Assembly: GCA_031273405.1 (NCBI GenBank)
Contig: JAISRW010000180.1
Span: forward strand, 1-7,352
Source of the DNA: Treponema sp.
GTDB lineage: Bacteria > Spirochaetota > Spirochaetia > Treponematales > Breznakiellaceae
Length of the DNA: 7,352 nt
Reading direction: 5' to 3'
Position 1 is the first letter of the stretch, and each line of letters begins with the position of its first letter. Position numbers and translations under genes: made by a program. Of this stretch, positions 1 through 5,960 are shown in pieces. Below the pieces are notes generated by a model that was given only the letters and a program-made list of their open reading frames with translations, searched no databases and was not told the origin of the DNA.

Positions 1-14
1 TTAACCATGGCAGG

Positions 15-24
15 AAAGGAGGTG
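15..24 (+). promoter_or_regulatory. Shine-Dalgarno sequence of rpsU
   Basis: AAAGGAGGTG is almost a full anti-Shine-Dalgarno complement. Its GGAGG core ends 9 nt before the TTG at 32. This site decides the start: there is no ATG in the rpsU frame nearby, and the ATG at 7 opens a different frame that stops after about 15 codons. Confidence 0.85.
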
Positions 25-31
25 AATTCAT

Positions 32-235
32 TTGGCTCATATCATCGTAGATGATAACGAGATGCTGGAAAAGGCCATTAAACGTTTTAAGCGGATGGTG
101 GAAAAAGAAGGCATCATCCGGGAATTTAAAAAACGGGAATACTACGAAAAGCCCTCCACAATCCTCAACCGGAAAAAGAAGGCGATTGCCCGAAAATTGA
201 TGAAAAAAACCCGAAAGGGCAAGAACGATTATTAA
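32..235 (+). CDS. rpsU: 30S ribosomal protein S21
   Basis: A 67-residue, highly basic protein with the full S21 pattern: an N-terminal acidic stretch (DDNE, residues 7-10), then the helical core [10 protein letters not shown] (12-21), VEKEGIIRE (23-31) and the signature KREYYEKPS (34-42), followed by NRKKK (46-50) and a lysine/arginine-rich tail. S21 is a small-subunit protein near the anti-Shine-Dalgarno end of 16S rRNA and takes part in initiation. The length is normal for the family. The start is TTG at 32, fixed by the strong ribosome-binding site at 15-24 and by the conserved N-terminus (MAHIIVDD). The gene is less GC-rich than the one after it and is followed by a likely terminator, so it may be transcribed alone or as the end of an upstream unit outside the window. 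The sequence resembles treponemal S21, from memory. Confidence 0.95.
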   Translation: MAHIIVDDNEMLEKAIKRFKRMVEKEGIIREFKKREYYEKPSTILNRKKKAIARKLMKKTRKGKNDY

Positions 236-260
236 TCGGACTATCCAACAAAGAAAAACC

Positions 261-309
261 AAAACGCGGCGGATTCTGTTTCTTCTCATGCTCCCGCCGC
301 TTTTTCTTT
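261..309 (+). terminator. Likely rho-independent terminator after rpsU
   Basis: GCGGCGG at 266-272 pairs perfectly with CCGCCGC at 294-300 across a 21-nt loop. The 3' arm is followed directly by TTTTTCTTT (301-309), and AAAA at 261-264 can extend the stem with part of the T-run past a bulged C. A GC-only stem plus a T-tract, 30 nt after the rpsU stop, fits an intrinsic terminator. The long loop weakens the call. The loop contains the ATG at 288 and the T-tract encodes part of the next ORF's hydrophobic leader, so terminator and downstream gene start overlap. Confidence 0.6.
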
Positions 310-1144
310 CATGCGCCGCCCTCTCCCCTCTCACCCTGTCCCGGGAGGCTCCTTGGGAAGCGGCGTCCATCGAAGCCGTTGTTCCCTTCTGGCAGCCCCT
401 GGAGGCCGGTTCCCCTGTCGAATACTTTGCCGGAAAGACGCCGGAGCCCAGGCTGGAGTTCCGGGCCCTCAGGGCGAATCTCGGCGACCCCCGGCTGCGG
501 ATAGTGGTGGGCGCTGGGGAGAAGGAGGCTTTGCGGGAAACGCCGGGCACGGTTGCCGCCACCTATGTAAGGAGTTTTGTGGAAAGGTTCCGCTGCCTTG
601 GGGGAATAAACGCCAACCCCTTCGATCCGGTTTCCGCAAAAGAAGGGGAAAGCCGCCTGGTGGCAGGCATAGCCGTTTCGGAGGGCCGGGTCCTGGCCCA
701 AGGCTGGCCGGATTTGACGCCGTCGTTTTCTACCGGGACGGCCGGGCCGCCGTCGTCTCCCAGGGGCAAATCGGGGATCTTTCTGCGGTTGAGAACGCCG
801 CCGGGGGCTTCCACCGGGTACTGCGGCAGGGGGTCCCCGTCCCCGCCGGAGGGCCCCGCCACCCCCGGAGCGCCGCGGGCCTCTCCGCCGACGGCCGCAC
901 CCTCTACCTCCTCTGTGTCGACGGCAGAAGGCCCGGCAGCGCGGGGGCTACCGAAGCCGAACTGGGCCTCCTCTTAAAACGCCTCGGCGCCTTCGACGGC
1001 TTAAATTTTGACGGCGGAGGATCTTCGGCCCTGGCCCTGCGCTTTAAAGACGGAAAGGTGAGGAACGTGAACATCCCTGTTCACGGAGGCATCCCCGGCC
1101 GTGAACGGGCCGTGGCAATATGCCTGGGGCTTGCGCTCAGGTAA
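288..1144 (+). pseudogene. Frameshifted phosphodiester glycosidase (NAGPA/DUF2233) family gene
   Basis: Two frames together encode one protein of about 285 residues. The first 141 residues, from the ATG at 288, carry LGGINANPFDP (104-114) and AGIAVSEGRVLA (126-137). The rest lies in the frame ending at 1144 and continues with GFDAVVFYRDGRAAVV from 710, RSAAGLSADGRTLYLL, and the family hallmark DGGGSS (1010-1027) in NFDGGGSSALAL, then PGRERAVAICLG near the end. NAGPA-type domains cleave sugar-phosphodiester links; bacterial members are often exported. The break falls at about 708-712, where one missing G (CCGGATT for CCGGGATT) would restore W-P-G-F-D. Beyond it, translation of the first frame runs to 977 as proline-rich nonsense. 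No slippery heptamer is visible, so programmed frameshifting is unlikely. The leader LPPLFLSC resembles a lipoprotein signal, and codons upstream of the ATG add a basic n-region and hydrophobic residues (TKTRRILFLL) but no ATG, GTG or TTG. It is either a decayed gene or an intact gene with a sequence error. Confidence 0.8.
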
Positions 1145-1159
1145 AGGGGTAAAAGCGAA

Positions 1160-1252
1160 TTTAACCACGGACCACACGAACGACACGGACTTTTTGTTCG
1201 AAATTCTTGCTTTCGTCCGTGGGGTCTGTGTGGTCCGTGGTTAAAAATTTTT
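1160..1252. repeat. Large intergenic inverted repeat made of 9-bp units; possible bidirectional terminator
   Basis: The arms 1160-1190 and 1215-1245 are reverse complements at 27 of 31 positions: the outer 18 and inner 7 bases match perfectly, and a 6-base block between them is mostly mismatched. The loop is 24 nt. The left arm parses as three 9-bp units, ACCACGGAC, CACACGAAC and GACACGGAC, sharing the pattern xxCACGGAC. A TTTTT run (1248-1252) follows the right arm on the + strand. It sits between the ends of two convergent genes, starting 15 nt after the + strand stop and ending about 20 nt before the - strand stop. It could end transcription from the left; on the - strand the T-run is weak. 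The composition suggests a REP-like dispersed element. Confidence 0.75.
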
Positions 1253-1269
1253 CCGGTCAGGCGATGATT

Positions 1270-2733
1270 CTATTTGAGATTCTTTACCAATATGTCCCGG
1301 TAGGCCTCGTTAATGAGGCAGTTTTTGAAGGCGAAGGATTCCATCACCCGGTCGATGTCGCCTTTGCCCATGCCCTTAAACAGACGGCAATAGGCGGGCT
1401 GAAGACAGGCGGCGGCATAGCCTGTGAGGGTAAAAACCGACAGGCAGGAGGCGTTACTGACCGGATTGAACTCCGAGTCGCCGATAACGCCGGCAATGGT
1501 TTCGGCCAGGCGGCGATTCATCTGCTTGCCCGCCGGGTCGCTGCTCCAGCCGACAAAATTCTCCGCCCCCAGTTCGGCCTTCTTTTTCTGGATAGGGGCC
1601 ACAAGCCGGGCATATTCCGATTCGGGATTCACCGTAACCCAGCCCATGACCCCCATGTCTTTGAAGGTCCAGGCGGTCCAGTGGGCGCCCCATTCATTGA
1701 AGACCGAAAGCTGATCATCCATGGCCCTGATACGGTAGGGAATATCTTCGGGAGAGGTATTGTACTGGGAACCGAATTCCCCCGACAAAAGAGGGGTTCC
1801 GTATTTTTCGGCAAACTTGGCGCCGGAACCGGCGCTGAAAATTTGAGCCTGCCGGGCCTTATCCCAGAAGCCCGAAATATCCGCCTGATCCATCCTAAAG
1901 GCGTTAAATTCCCCGGGGTATTTACCGGGCCCGAATCCCGCAAGGGTGTAATTATGGCTTGAATATACCAGGTTACCGGCGAAGGGGGCCTCAAAGCCGT
2001 CAAAGATCTGGCCGTAACGCTCGCCCTCCAAAAAAACAAGATGAACCGGATCTATCTCCCGGATAGCCTGAACCAGTTCCCGGTAGATCCGGTTTATCAG
2101 ATCCCAGCGCGGCTTGTAATGCTCATAGTACATGTGGGGCAGATCCCCCGCGGGGGTATTTGTAGCCGGTTCGTTCATGAGCTCATAGCCGGCGACAACC
2201 GCCCTGTCCTTGTAACGGCGGGCAAATTCCTGCCAGAGCTTTTTGAGCCTCTCCTGAAACTGTTTATGAGTCCAGAAGAGGCTCACGGCGTTTTCATTGT
2301 CCGAATGCCAGTGGCCGTTCTGCCAGCCCGGCGCCGCGTGCATGTCAAGAATGGCGTAGATCCCGTATTTTTCGCACCAGTCCAGAACCCGGCCCAGGCG
2401 CGTGAACCCTTCCTCTTTATAGACGAAGGGATTATCATCGTCCTCAAAGTGACGGTAGTTGAGGGGCAGCCGTACCGCGTTGGCGCCGCAGGCGCTTATA
2501 TACTCCAGGTCCGCTTCTGAAAAAAAATTATCCAGGAGGCGATCAAAAAAGTAGCGGCTGTTTTCTTCCCCTAAAACTTCCTTCATCGCCCGGCGCAGCC
2601 CCGATTCGCAGCCAGGATAACCGTCGATAAAATTTTCCATATTCATCCAGCCCCCGGCGCAGACGCCCCGCAGGCGGATCTCGTTTCCTTTTTCATCGAC
2701 GATCTTTTCGCCCTTTACTTTGAGAAAGTCCAT
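1270..2733 (-). CDS. Cytoplasmic glycoside hydrolase family 5 (cellulase/exo-glucanase-like)
   Basis: A 487-residue protein with a GH5 (clan GH-A) TIM barrel over roughly residues 10-410. Family landmarks appear in order: R88 in NAVRLPLNY; DMHAAPGWQNGHWH (130-143), the His-rich loop typical of the exo-glucanase-like GH5 branch; E188 as likely acid/base in ELMNEP (184-189); SHNY (259-262); E319 as likely nucleophile in LLSGEFG (315-321); and W355 in HWTAWTFKDMG. GH5 enzymes hydrolyse beta-linked glucans, mannans or glucosides with retention. There is no signal peptide (it starts MDFLKVKGEKIVDEKG), so it should act in the cytoplasm on imported oligosaccharides. The C-terminal 65 or so residues include four cysteines and have no domain I recognise. 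The ATG at 2733 lies 7 nt after the stop of the permease gene, so this is the last gene of the transporter operon. The exact substrate is not determinable. Confidence 0.9.
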   Translation of the reverse strand: MDFLKVKGEKIVDEKGNEIRLRGVCAGGWMNMENFIDGYPGCESGLRRAMKEVLGEENSRYFFDRLLDNFFSEADLEYISACGANAVRLPLNYRHFEDDDNPFVYKEEGFTRLGRVLDWCEKYGIYAILDMHAAPGWQNGHWHSDNENAVSLFWTHKQFQERLKKLWQEFARRYKDRAVVAGYELMNEPATNTPAGDLPHMYYEHYKPRWDLINRIYRELVQAIREIDPVHLVFLEGERYGQIFDGFEAPFAGNLVYSSHNYTLAGFGPGKYPGEFNAFRMDQADISGFWDKARQAQIFSAGSGAKFAEKYGTPLLSGEFGSQYNTSPEDIPYRIRAMDDQLSVFNEWGAHWTAWTFKDMGVMGWVTVNPESEYARLVAPIQKKKAELGAENFVGWSSDPAGKQMNRRLAETIAGVIGDSEFNPVSNASCLSVFTLTGYAAACLQPAYCRLFKGMGKGDIDRVMESFAFKNCLINEAYRDILVKNLK

Positions 2734-2740
2734 TACCGCC

Positions 2741-3577
2741 CTAACCTTTTACCGCCCCTGCGGAAAGCCCGTTGATGACCTTTTCCTGGGCAAGCATATA
2801 GAATATGAGAACCGGAAGGGAAGCAATGAGAATGGTCGCAAAAATCGCGGGGATATTCACCGCTTCAACTCCGTAAAAATCTTTTATCCCCAGGGGAATG
2901 GTCCGCTTGTTGCTCGTATTAATCAGCGTGAGGGCATAGATAAACTCGTTCCAGTAGGTCAGGAAGTTAAGGATAGTTATGGTAGAAACAGCAGGCACAG
3001 AAATGGGGAGCATGATGTTCCAGTAAATCCTGAAAGAAGAGGCGCCGTCGATAAAAGCGGATTCCTGAATGCTGTTGGGCACTTCCTTAAAGAAAGCGGT
3101 CATAATGTAGATGGCAACCGGCAGGCCAATGCTGATATAGGGGGTTACCAGACCCAGGAGGCGGTCGGTTAGGCGCAATGCTTTTGTAAGCTGATAAATG
3201 GGAATCAATGTGGTATGCACAGGGATCATCATCCCAATAATAAAAAGAAGAAATACCAAAGGTGAAAGGCGGAACTTCAGCTTGGCAAAGGCATAACTTG
3301 CCAGAGACGCTATCAGCGTTGTCAGGGTAACCGAGATTGCGGATACAAACACGCTGTTGAGGATATAAATATTAAAATTGGAAAAAAGCACTTTCTGAAT
3401 ATTGCCGAAGAACAACTTTTTAGGGAGTCCCCAAAAATTACCGGTCATATAATCGGGCATGGATTTAAATGACATAAGCAGCGTCAGCACAAAGGGAAAA
3501 CCGAAAAGAACAATAAAGAAAAGCGCTAAAAGATAAAAGCCGGTCTTTTCAATAAAACCGCGTCTGGCGACTATCAT
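2741..3577 (-). CDS. Carbohydrate ABC transporter permease, MalG/CUT1 type
   Basis: A 278-residue inner-membrane protein with about six hydrophobic segments (roughly 13-35, 72-96, 107-130, 142-163, 190-212 and 242-262). The cytoplasmic EAA loop that contacts the ATPase reads ESAFIDGAS at 172-180, with the conserved G178, followed by WNIMLPISVP (186-195). The N-terminus with MSFKSMPDY and the C-terminus EKVINGLSAGAVKG are typical of MalG-type subunits. It forms the channel together with the partner permease encoded just upstream. Its ATG overlaps the partner's stop codon in an ATGA arrangement (3574-3577), so translation is probably coupled. Family length is normal. The transported sugar cannot be inferred. 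Confidence 0.95.
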   Translation of the reverse strand: MIVARRGFIEKTGFYLLALFFIVLFGFPFVLTLLMSFKSMPDYMTGNFWGLPKKLFFGNIQKVLFSNFNIYILNSVFVSAISVTLTTLIASLASYAFAKLKFRLSPLVFLLFIIGMMIPVHTTLIPIYQLTKALRLTDRLLGLVTPYISIGLPVAIYIMTAFFKEVPNSIQESAFIDGASSFRIYWNIMLPISVPAVSTITILNFLTYWNEFIYALTLINTSNKRTIPLGIKDFYGVEAVNIPAIFATILIASLPVLIFYMLAQEKVINGLSAGAVKG

Positions 3578-4482
3578 GATTGGCCTTCTTTTTCTGAACG
3601 GGTCATGAACCTGAAAATGGCGATTACCACAAAGGAAATAACAACCATACAGGCGGCCACGGTACTGGCATAGCCCATCCGATCTTCGTTAAACGCCTTC
3701 TTGTACATGAAGGTGGCCATAAGTTCCGAATAGCCGTTAGGCCCTCCAAGGGTCATGATCCAAATCAGATCAAAATATTTCAGCGATCCCACGATGGAAA
3801 GAACCGCCGAAGTCTTTATTGTCGGCGAGAGAAGCGGCACGGTCATGAACCAGAACTGCTGCAACCGGGAAGCCCCGTCTATAGTGGCCGCCTCATAGAG
3901 CTCTTCAGGAATCCCGGTCATCCCCGCCCGGAGGAGTATCATGTACTGGGGGGTATACTGCCAGCAAATCACAAAAAGAACCGCGAACATAACCACCTGT
4001 TCCGATCCCAGCCAGGAAAGAGCCACGTCGGGGCTGATAAGCTTGAGCACCCAGTCAAAAAGACCGGTAAAGGGGGCGAACACCAGGAGCCAGATGGTAC
4101 CGGTGGCCACTGTGGAAAGAAGGAGAGGCATAAAATAGATGGTCCTGAGAGCTTTAACTCCCCGGTAGCCGGTATTGAGAATCAGGGCCAGGATCATGCC
4201 GAAGCCTAATTGAAAAACGATGGAAACAATAACGAGAAGAATATTGTTTTGTAAAGCGTGCCAAAATCCGGAATCAGCCATGAGCCTGATATAGTTTCCT
4301 AAACCCACGAACTCGGCCTTGTCGGCAGGTCCTATGCCTGACCAGTTGAACCCGCTGTAATAAAAGGTCCTGACAATACCGGCCATGGTATAGGTAAAAT
4401 ACACCGCTAAAGCGGGGAGAAGAAAAAGGAAAACCGTAATCCCGTGTTTATACCACTGTTTCCGTTTCCGGCTTATCGTCAT
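3574..4482 (-). CDS. Carbohydrate ABC transporter permease, MalF/UgpA/CUT1 type
   Basis: A 302-residue inner-membrane protein with about six hydrophobic segments, starting with a basic N-terminus (SRKRKQWYKHG) before the first at about 14-36. The EAA loop reads EAATIDGAS at 197-205, with the conserved G203, followed by FWFMTVPLLSP (210-220). TLGGPNGYSELM (244-255) is the usual periplasmic motif of this subunit type, and the length is normal without the extra N-terminal region of enterobacterial MalF. The ATG at 4482 has an upstream GAGAGGGA ribosome-binding site at good spacing. It overlaps the next permease by 4 nt. It follows the binding-protein gene after about 114 nt that carry a hairpin and a possible second promoter. 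Confidence 0.95.
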   Translation of the reverse strand: MTISRKRKQWYKHGITVFLFLLPALAVYFTYTMAGIVRTFYYSGFNWSGIGPADKAEFVGLGNYIRLMADSGFWHALQNNILLVIVSIVFQLGFGMILALILNTGYRGVKALRTIYFMPLLLSTVATGTIWLLVFAPFTGLFDWVLKLISPDVALSWLGSEQVVMFAVLFVICWQYTPQYMILLRAGMTGIPEELYEAATIDGASRLQQFWFMTVPLLSPTIKTSAVLSIVGSLKYFDLIWIMTLGGPNGYSELMATFMYKKAFNEDRMGYASTVAACMVVISFVVIAIFRFMTRSEKEGQS

Positions 4483-4518
4483 AAACAGATCCCTCTCGTT
4501 CTAATTACGAATATCCCA

Positions 4519-4547
4519 AGTATATACGATAGGCTCCAAATATGCAA
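4519..4547 (-). promoter_or_regulatory. Possible internal promoter before the permease genes
   Basis: On the - strand TTGCAT (4547-4542) is separated by 17 bp from TATACT (4524-4519), giving a good -10 and a weak -35. It would start transcripts about 30 nt before the first permease ATG, and its -35 overlaps the T-tract of the hairpin after the binding-protein gene. It could top up permease expression independently of the upstream promoter. The match is modest and could be chance in an AT-rich gap. Confidence 0.3.
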
Positions 4548-4580
4548 ACAAAACCGGCAGAGGGAATACCTCCGCCGGTT
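4546..4580 (-). terminator. Intercistronic hairpin with T-tract after the binding-protein gene
   Basis: Read on the - strand, AACCGGC (4580-4574) pairs with GCCGGTT (4558-4552). Inside a single mismatch, GAGG pairs with CCTC around a 5-nt loop. TTTTGTTT (4553-4546) follows. The stem starts 16 nt after the stop of the binding-protein gene. This is a good intrinsic terminator or attenuator. In sugar ABC operons such a structure commonly keeps the binding protein more abundant than its permeases, by partial termination or by protecting the upstream mRNA end. Confidence 0.75.
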
Positions 4581-4596
4581 CCATTGGATTTGAGCG

Positions 4597-5865
4597 CTAT
4601 TGAGCGTCGAAGGCCTTCTGCATGGCTTCAGCGGCCTGCTGGGAGGTCATGGTCTTGCCGAAAAGGGCCTGGGTTGTGTCTTTGTGAACTTCGGCCAGTT
4701 CGGGAGAAAGGGTCTGGTCAATGTAATTCTGCATAAAGGTCGCCTTTGCCAGTTGATCCATGGATTCCTTTACAAGGGCATCGTTAATCTGGAGACCCGG
4801 TTTGGCCGCGAGAATACCGTTGTCCATGATGGCCTGCTGTTCTTCCTGATCGGTGGCCAGGAAAACGGCCAGTTTTTTCGCCATATCGAGATTCCGGCTT
4901 TGCGCGGATACCGAGAAGGCATTTTCTCCGGCCAGGATGTCGGTTGCCTTCCCTTTGCCGCCCTCAACCGCCGGGAAAAGGGCTATGCCGAGTTTGTTGT
5001 CATAGAAGTCCCGGTTCTCGGTCCTGACAGTACCCATAAGGCCGCCGGTCTGCACGATCATGGCGCACTGTTCCTGATACATAAGCATCCGGGACTGTCC
5101 GGTATCCCAATCCAGGCCGTTGACGCCGGTGGGGAACCAGCCCTTATTCACCATATCCAGGAGCATGTCTCCCGCCTGGATAAAGGCCGGATCGGTGAAT
5201 TTTACTTCCTTGTTCTGGGCCCGCTGGAAAATATCTCCCCCGCCTATGCGCATGGCAAGGAAGACAAAGTACTGGGCGCCGGGCCATTTTGTTTTATTGG
5301 CGCAGGCAAAGGGGGTGATCTTGTTGGCAATCAGGGTTTCGCAAATCTTCTCAAGTTCCGCCCAGGTAGATGCGGGCTTGAGGCCGTATTTGTCAAAAAT
5401 AGCCTTGTTGTAATAGAGGATGGTAGTTCCCGCCGTATAGGGAACACCGTAGATCTTGCCGCCGAAATTGTTGAAATTGACCGACGCGGGGTTGAGTTGG
5501 CTCATGACCGCGTTTGCCTCGGCGGTAATATCCGCCACATAACCCGCATCCACAAACGATTTAAGCCAGCCGCCGCCCCAGGAATGGAACACATCGGGGA
5601 AGTCGTCGCCGCTGACCGTCTTCAGCTTGGTCTTGTAGGGATCATTGGCATAGGTGGAGATAACCACCTGTACCCCCGGATTGGCCGCCTCAAAACGCCG
5701 GCTGGCCGCTTCAATCGGGACCCCCCGGCTTTCATCGGCATAGATGTGCCACAAATTGAGAACCACGGTTTCGCTTTTCCCGTCCGACTTAGGCCGGCAG
5801 GAAAGCATACCGATGGACAGAATCAGGGCAAGGGTACACAATACCCCTTTCGTTGTTGATCTCAT
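4597..5865 (-). CDS. Extracellular solute-binding lipoprotein of a sugar ABC transporter (family 1)
   Basis: A 422-residue protein with a lipoprotein signal peptide: basic n-region (MRSTTKG), hydrophobic stretch (8-20) and lipobox MLSC with C23 as the lipidation site, followed by a polar linker. The mature part shows family-1 binding-protein features: VLNLWHIYADES (35-46), RFEAANPGV (57-65), YKTKL and DFPDVFHSWGGGW early, IYGVPYTAGTTILYYNKAIFDKYGL in the hinge region, then STWAELEKICE and, late, a conserved-type ILAGENAFSVS. It would capture an oligosaccharide outside the inner membrane and hand it to the two permeases encoded downstream. The ATG at 5865 has AGGAGGT 5 nt upstream (5871-5877). 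A near-consensus promoter lies about 70 nt upstream and a hairpin lies after the stop, so this gene is probably the most expressed of the operon. The sugar is unknown. Confidence 0.95.
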   Translation of the reverse strand: MRSTTKGVLCTLALILSIGMLSCRPKSDGKSETVVLNLWHIYADESRGVPIEAASRRFEAANPGVQVVISTYANDPYKTKLKTVSGDDFPDVFHSWGGGWLKSFVDAGYVADITAEANAVMSQLNPASVNFNNFGGKIYGVPYTAGTTILYYNKAIFDKYGLKPASTWAELEKICETLIANKITPFACANKTKWPGAQYFVFLAMRIGGGDIFQRAQNKEVKFTDPAFIQAGDMLLDMVNKGWFPTGVNGLDWDTGQSRMLMYQEQCAMIVQTGGLMGTVRTENRDFYDNKLGIALFPAVEGGKGKATDILAGENAFSVSAQSRNLDMAKKLAVFLATDQEEQQAIMDNGILAAKPGLQINDALVKESMDQLAKATFMQNYIDQTLSPELAEVHKDTTQALFGKTMTSQQAAEAMQKAFDAQ

Positions 5866-5928
5866 ATACTACCTCCTCATGGAGTAAAAATATGTAACCG
5901 GAACATTAACAGAACCGGCCTTTTCTCA

Positions 5929-5943
5929 CCGGATTATATCCGG
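5929..5943. promoter_or_regulatory. Candidate operator: 15-bp palindrome over the -10 box
   Basis: CCGGATTATATCCGG is a perfect inverted repeat with 6-bp arms and a 3-bp centre. It covers the TATAAT box of the promoter at 5933-5960. The word CCGGATTA also occurs as a direct repeat at 5929-5936 and 5940-5947, 11 bp apart, about one helical turn. A dyad placed on a -10 element is where a repressor such as a LacI-type sugar regulator would act. No regulator gene is in the window. Confidence 0.5.
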
Positions 5944-5960
5944 ATTAATACCATTTTCAA
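5933..5960 (-). promoter_or_regulatory. Near-consensus sigma-70 type promoter for the binding-protein operon
   Basis: On the - strand TTGAAA (5960-5955; 5 of 6 with consensus) is followed after 16 bp by TATAAT (5938-5933; exact). The -35 box overlaps the stop codon of the oxidoreductase gene, so the promoter separates the ThuA/oxidoreductase pair from the transporter genes. Initiation would be expected near 5926, leaving a leader of about 60 nt with a strong Shine-Dalgarno sequence. Confidence 0.7.

Noticed and set aside
7..54. ATG at 7 as the start of rpsU or of a leader peptide
   Set aside because: It is out of frame with S21 and stops after about 15 codons. Its coding bases are the Shine-Dalgarno sequence of rpsU.
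690..712. Programmed ribosomal frameshift explaining the broken glycosidase frame
   Set aside because: No X-XXY-YYZ slippery heptamer in the needed frame and no clear downstream stimulator was seen. A simple single-base deletion explains it better.
1160..1245. CRISPR array or tRNA within the intergenic inverted repeat
   Set aside because: There are only two inverted arms, no direct repeats with unique spacers, and no cloverleaf or anticodon arm.
1207..1962. A + strand ORF starting inside the inverted repeat and running over the GH5 gene
   Set aside because: Its start lies in the repeat arm region and it is antisense to the catalytic part of GH5. No domain or ribosome-binding site supports it.
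4600..5859. A 419-codon + strand ORF opposite nearly the whole binding-protein gene
   Set aside because: It mirrors the real gene's codon phase, has no ribosome-binding site and encodes no recognisable domain, while the - strand frame has a lipobox and binding-protein motifs.
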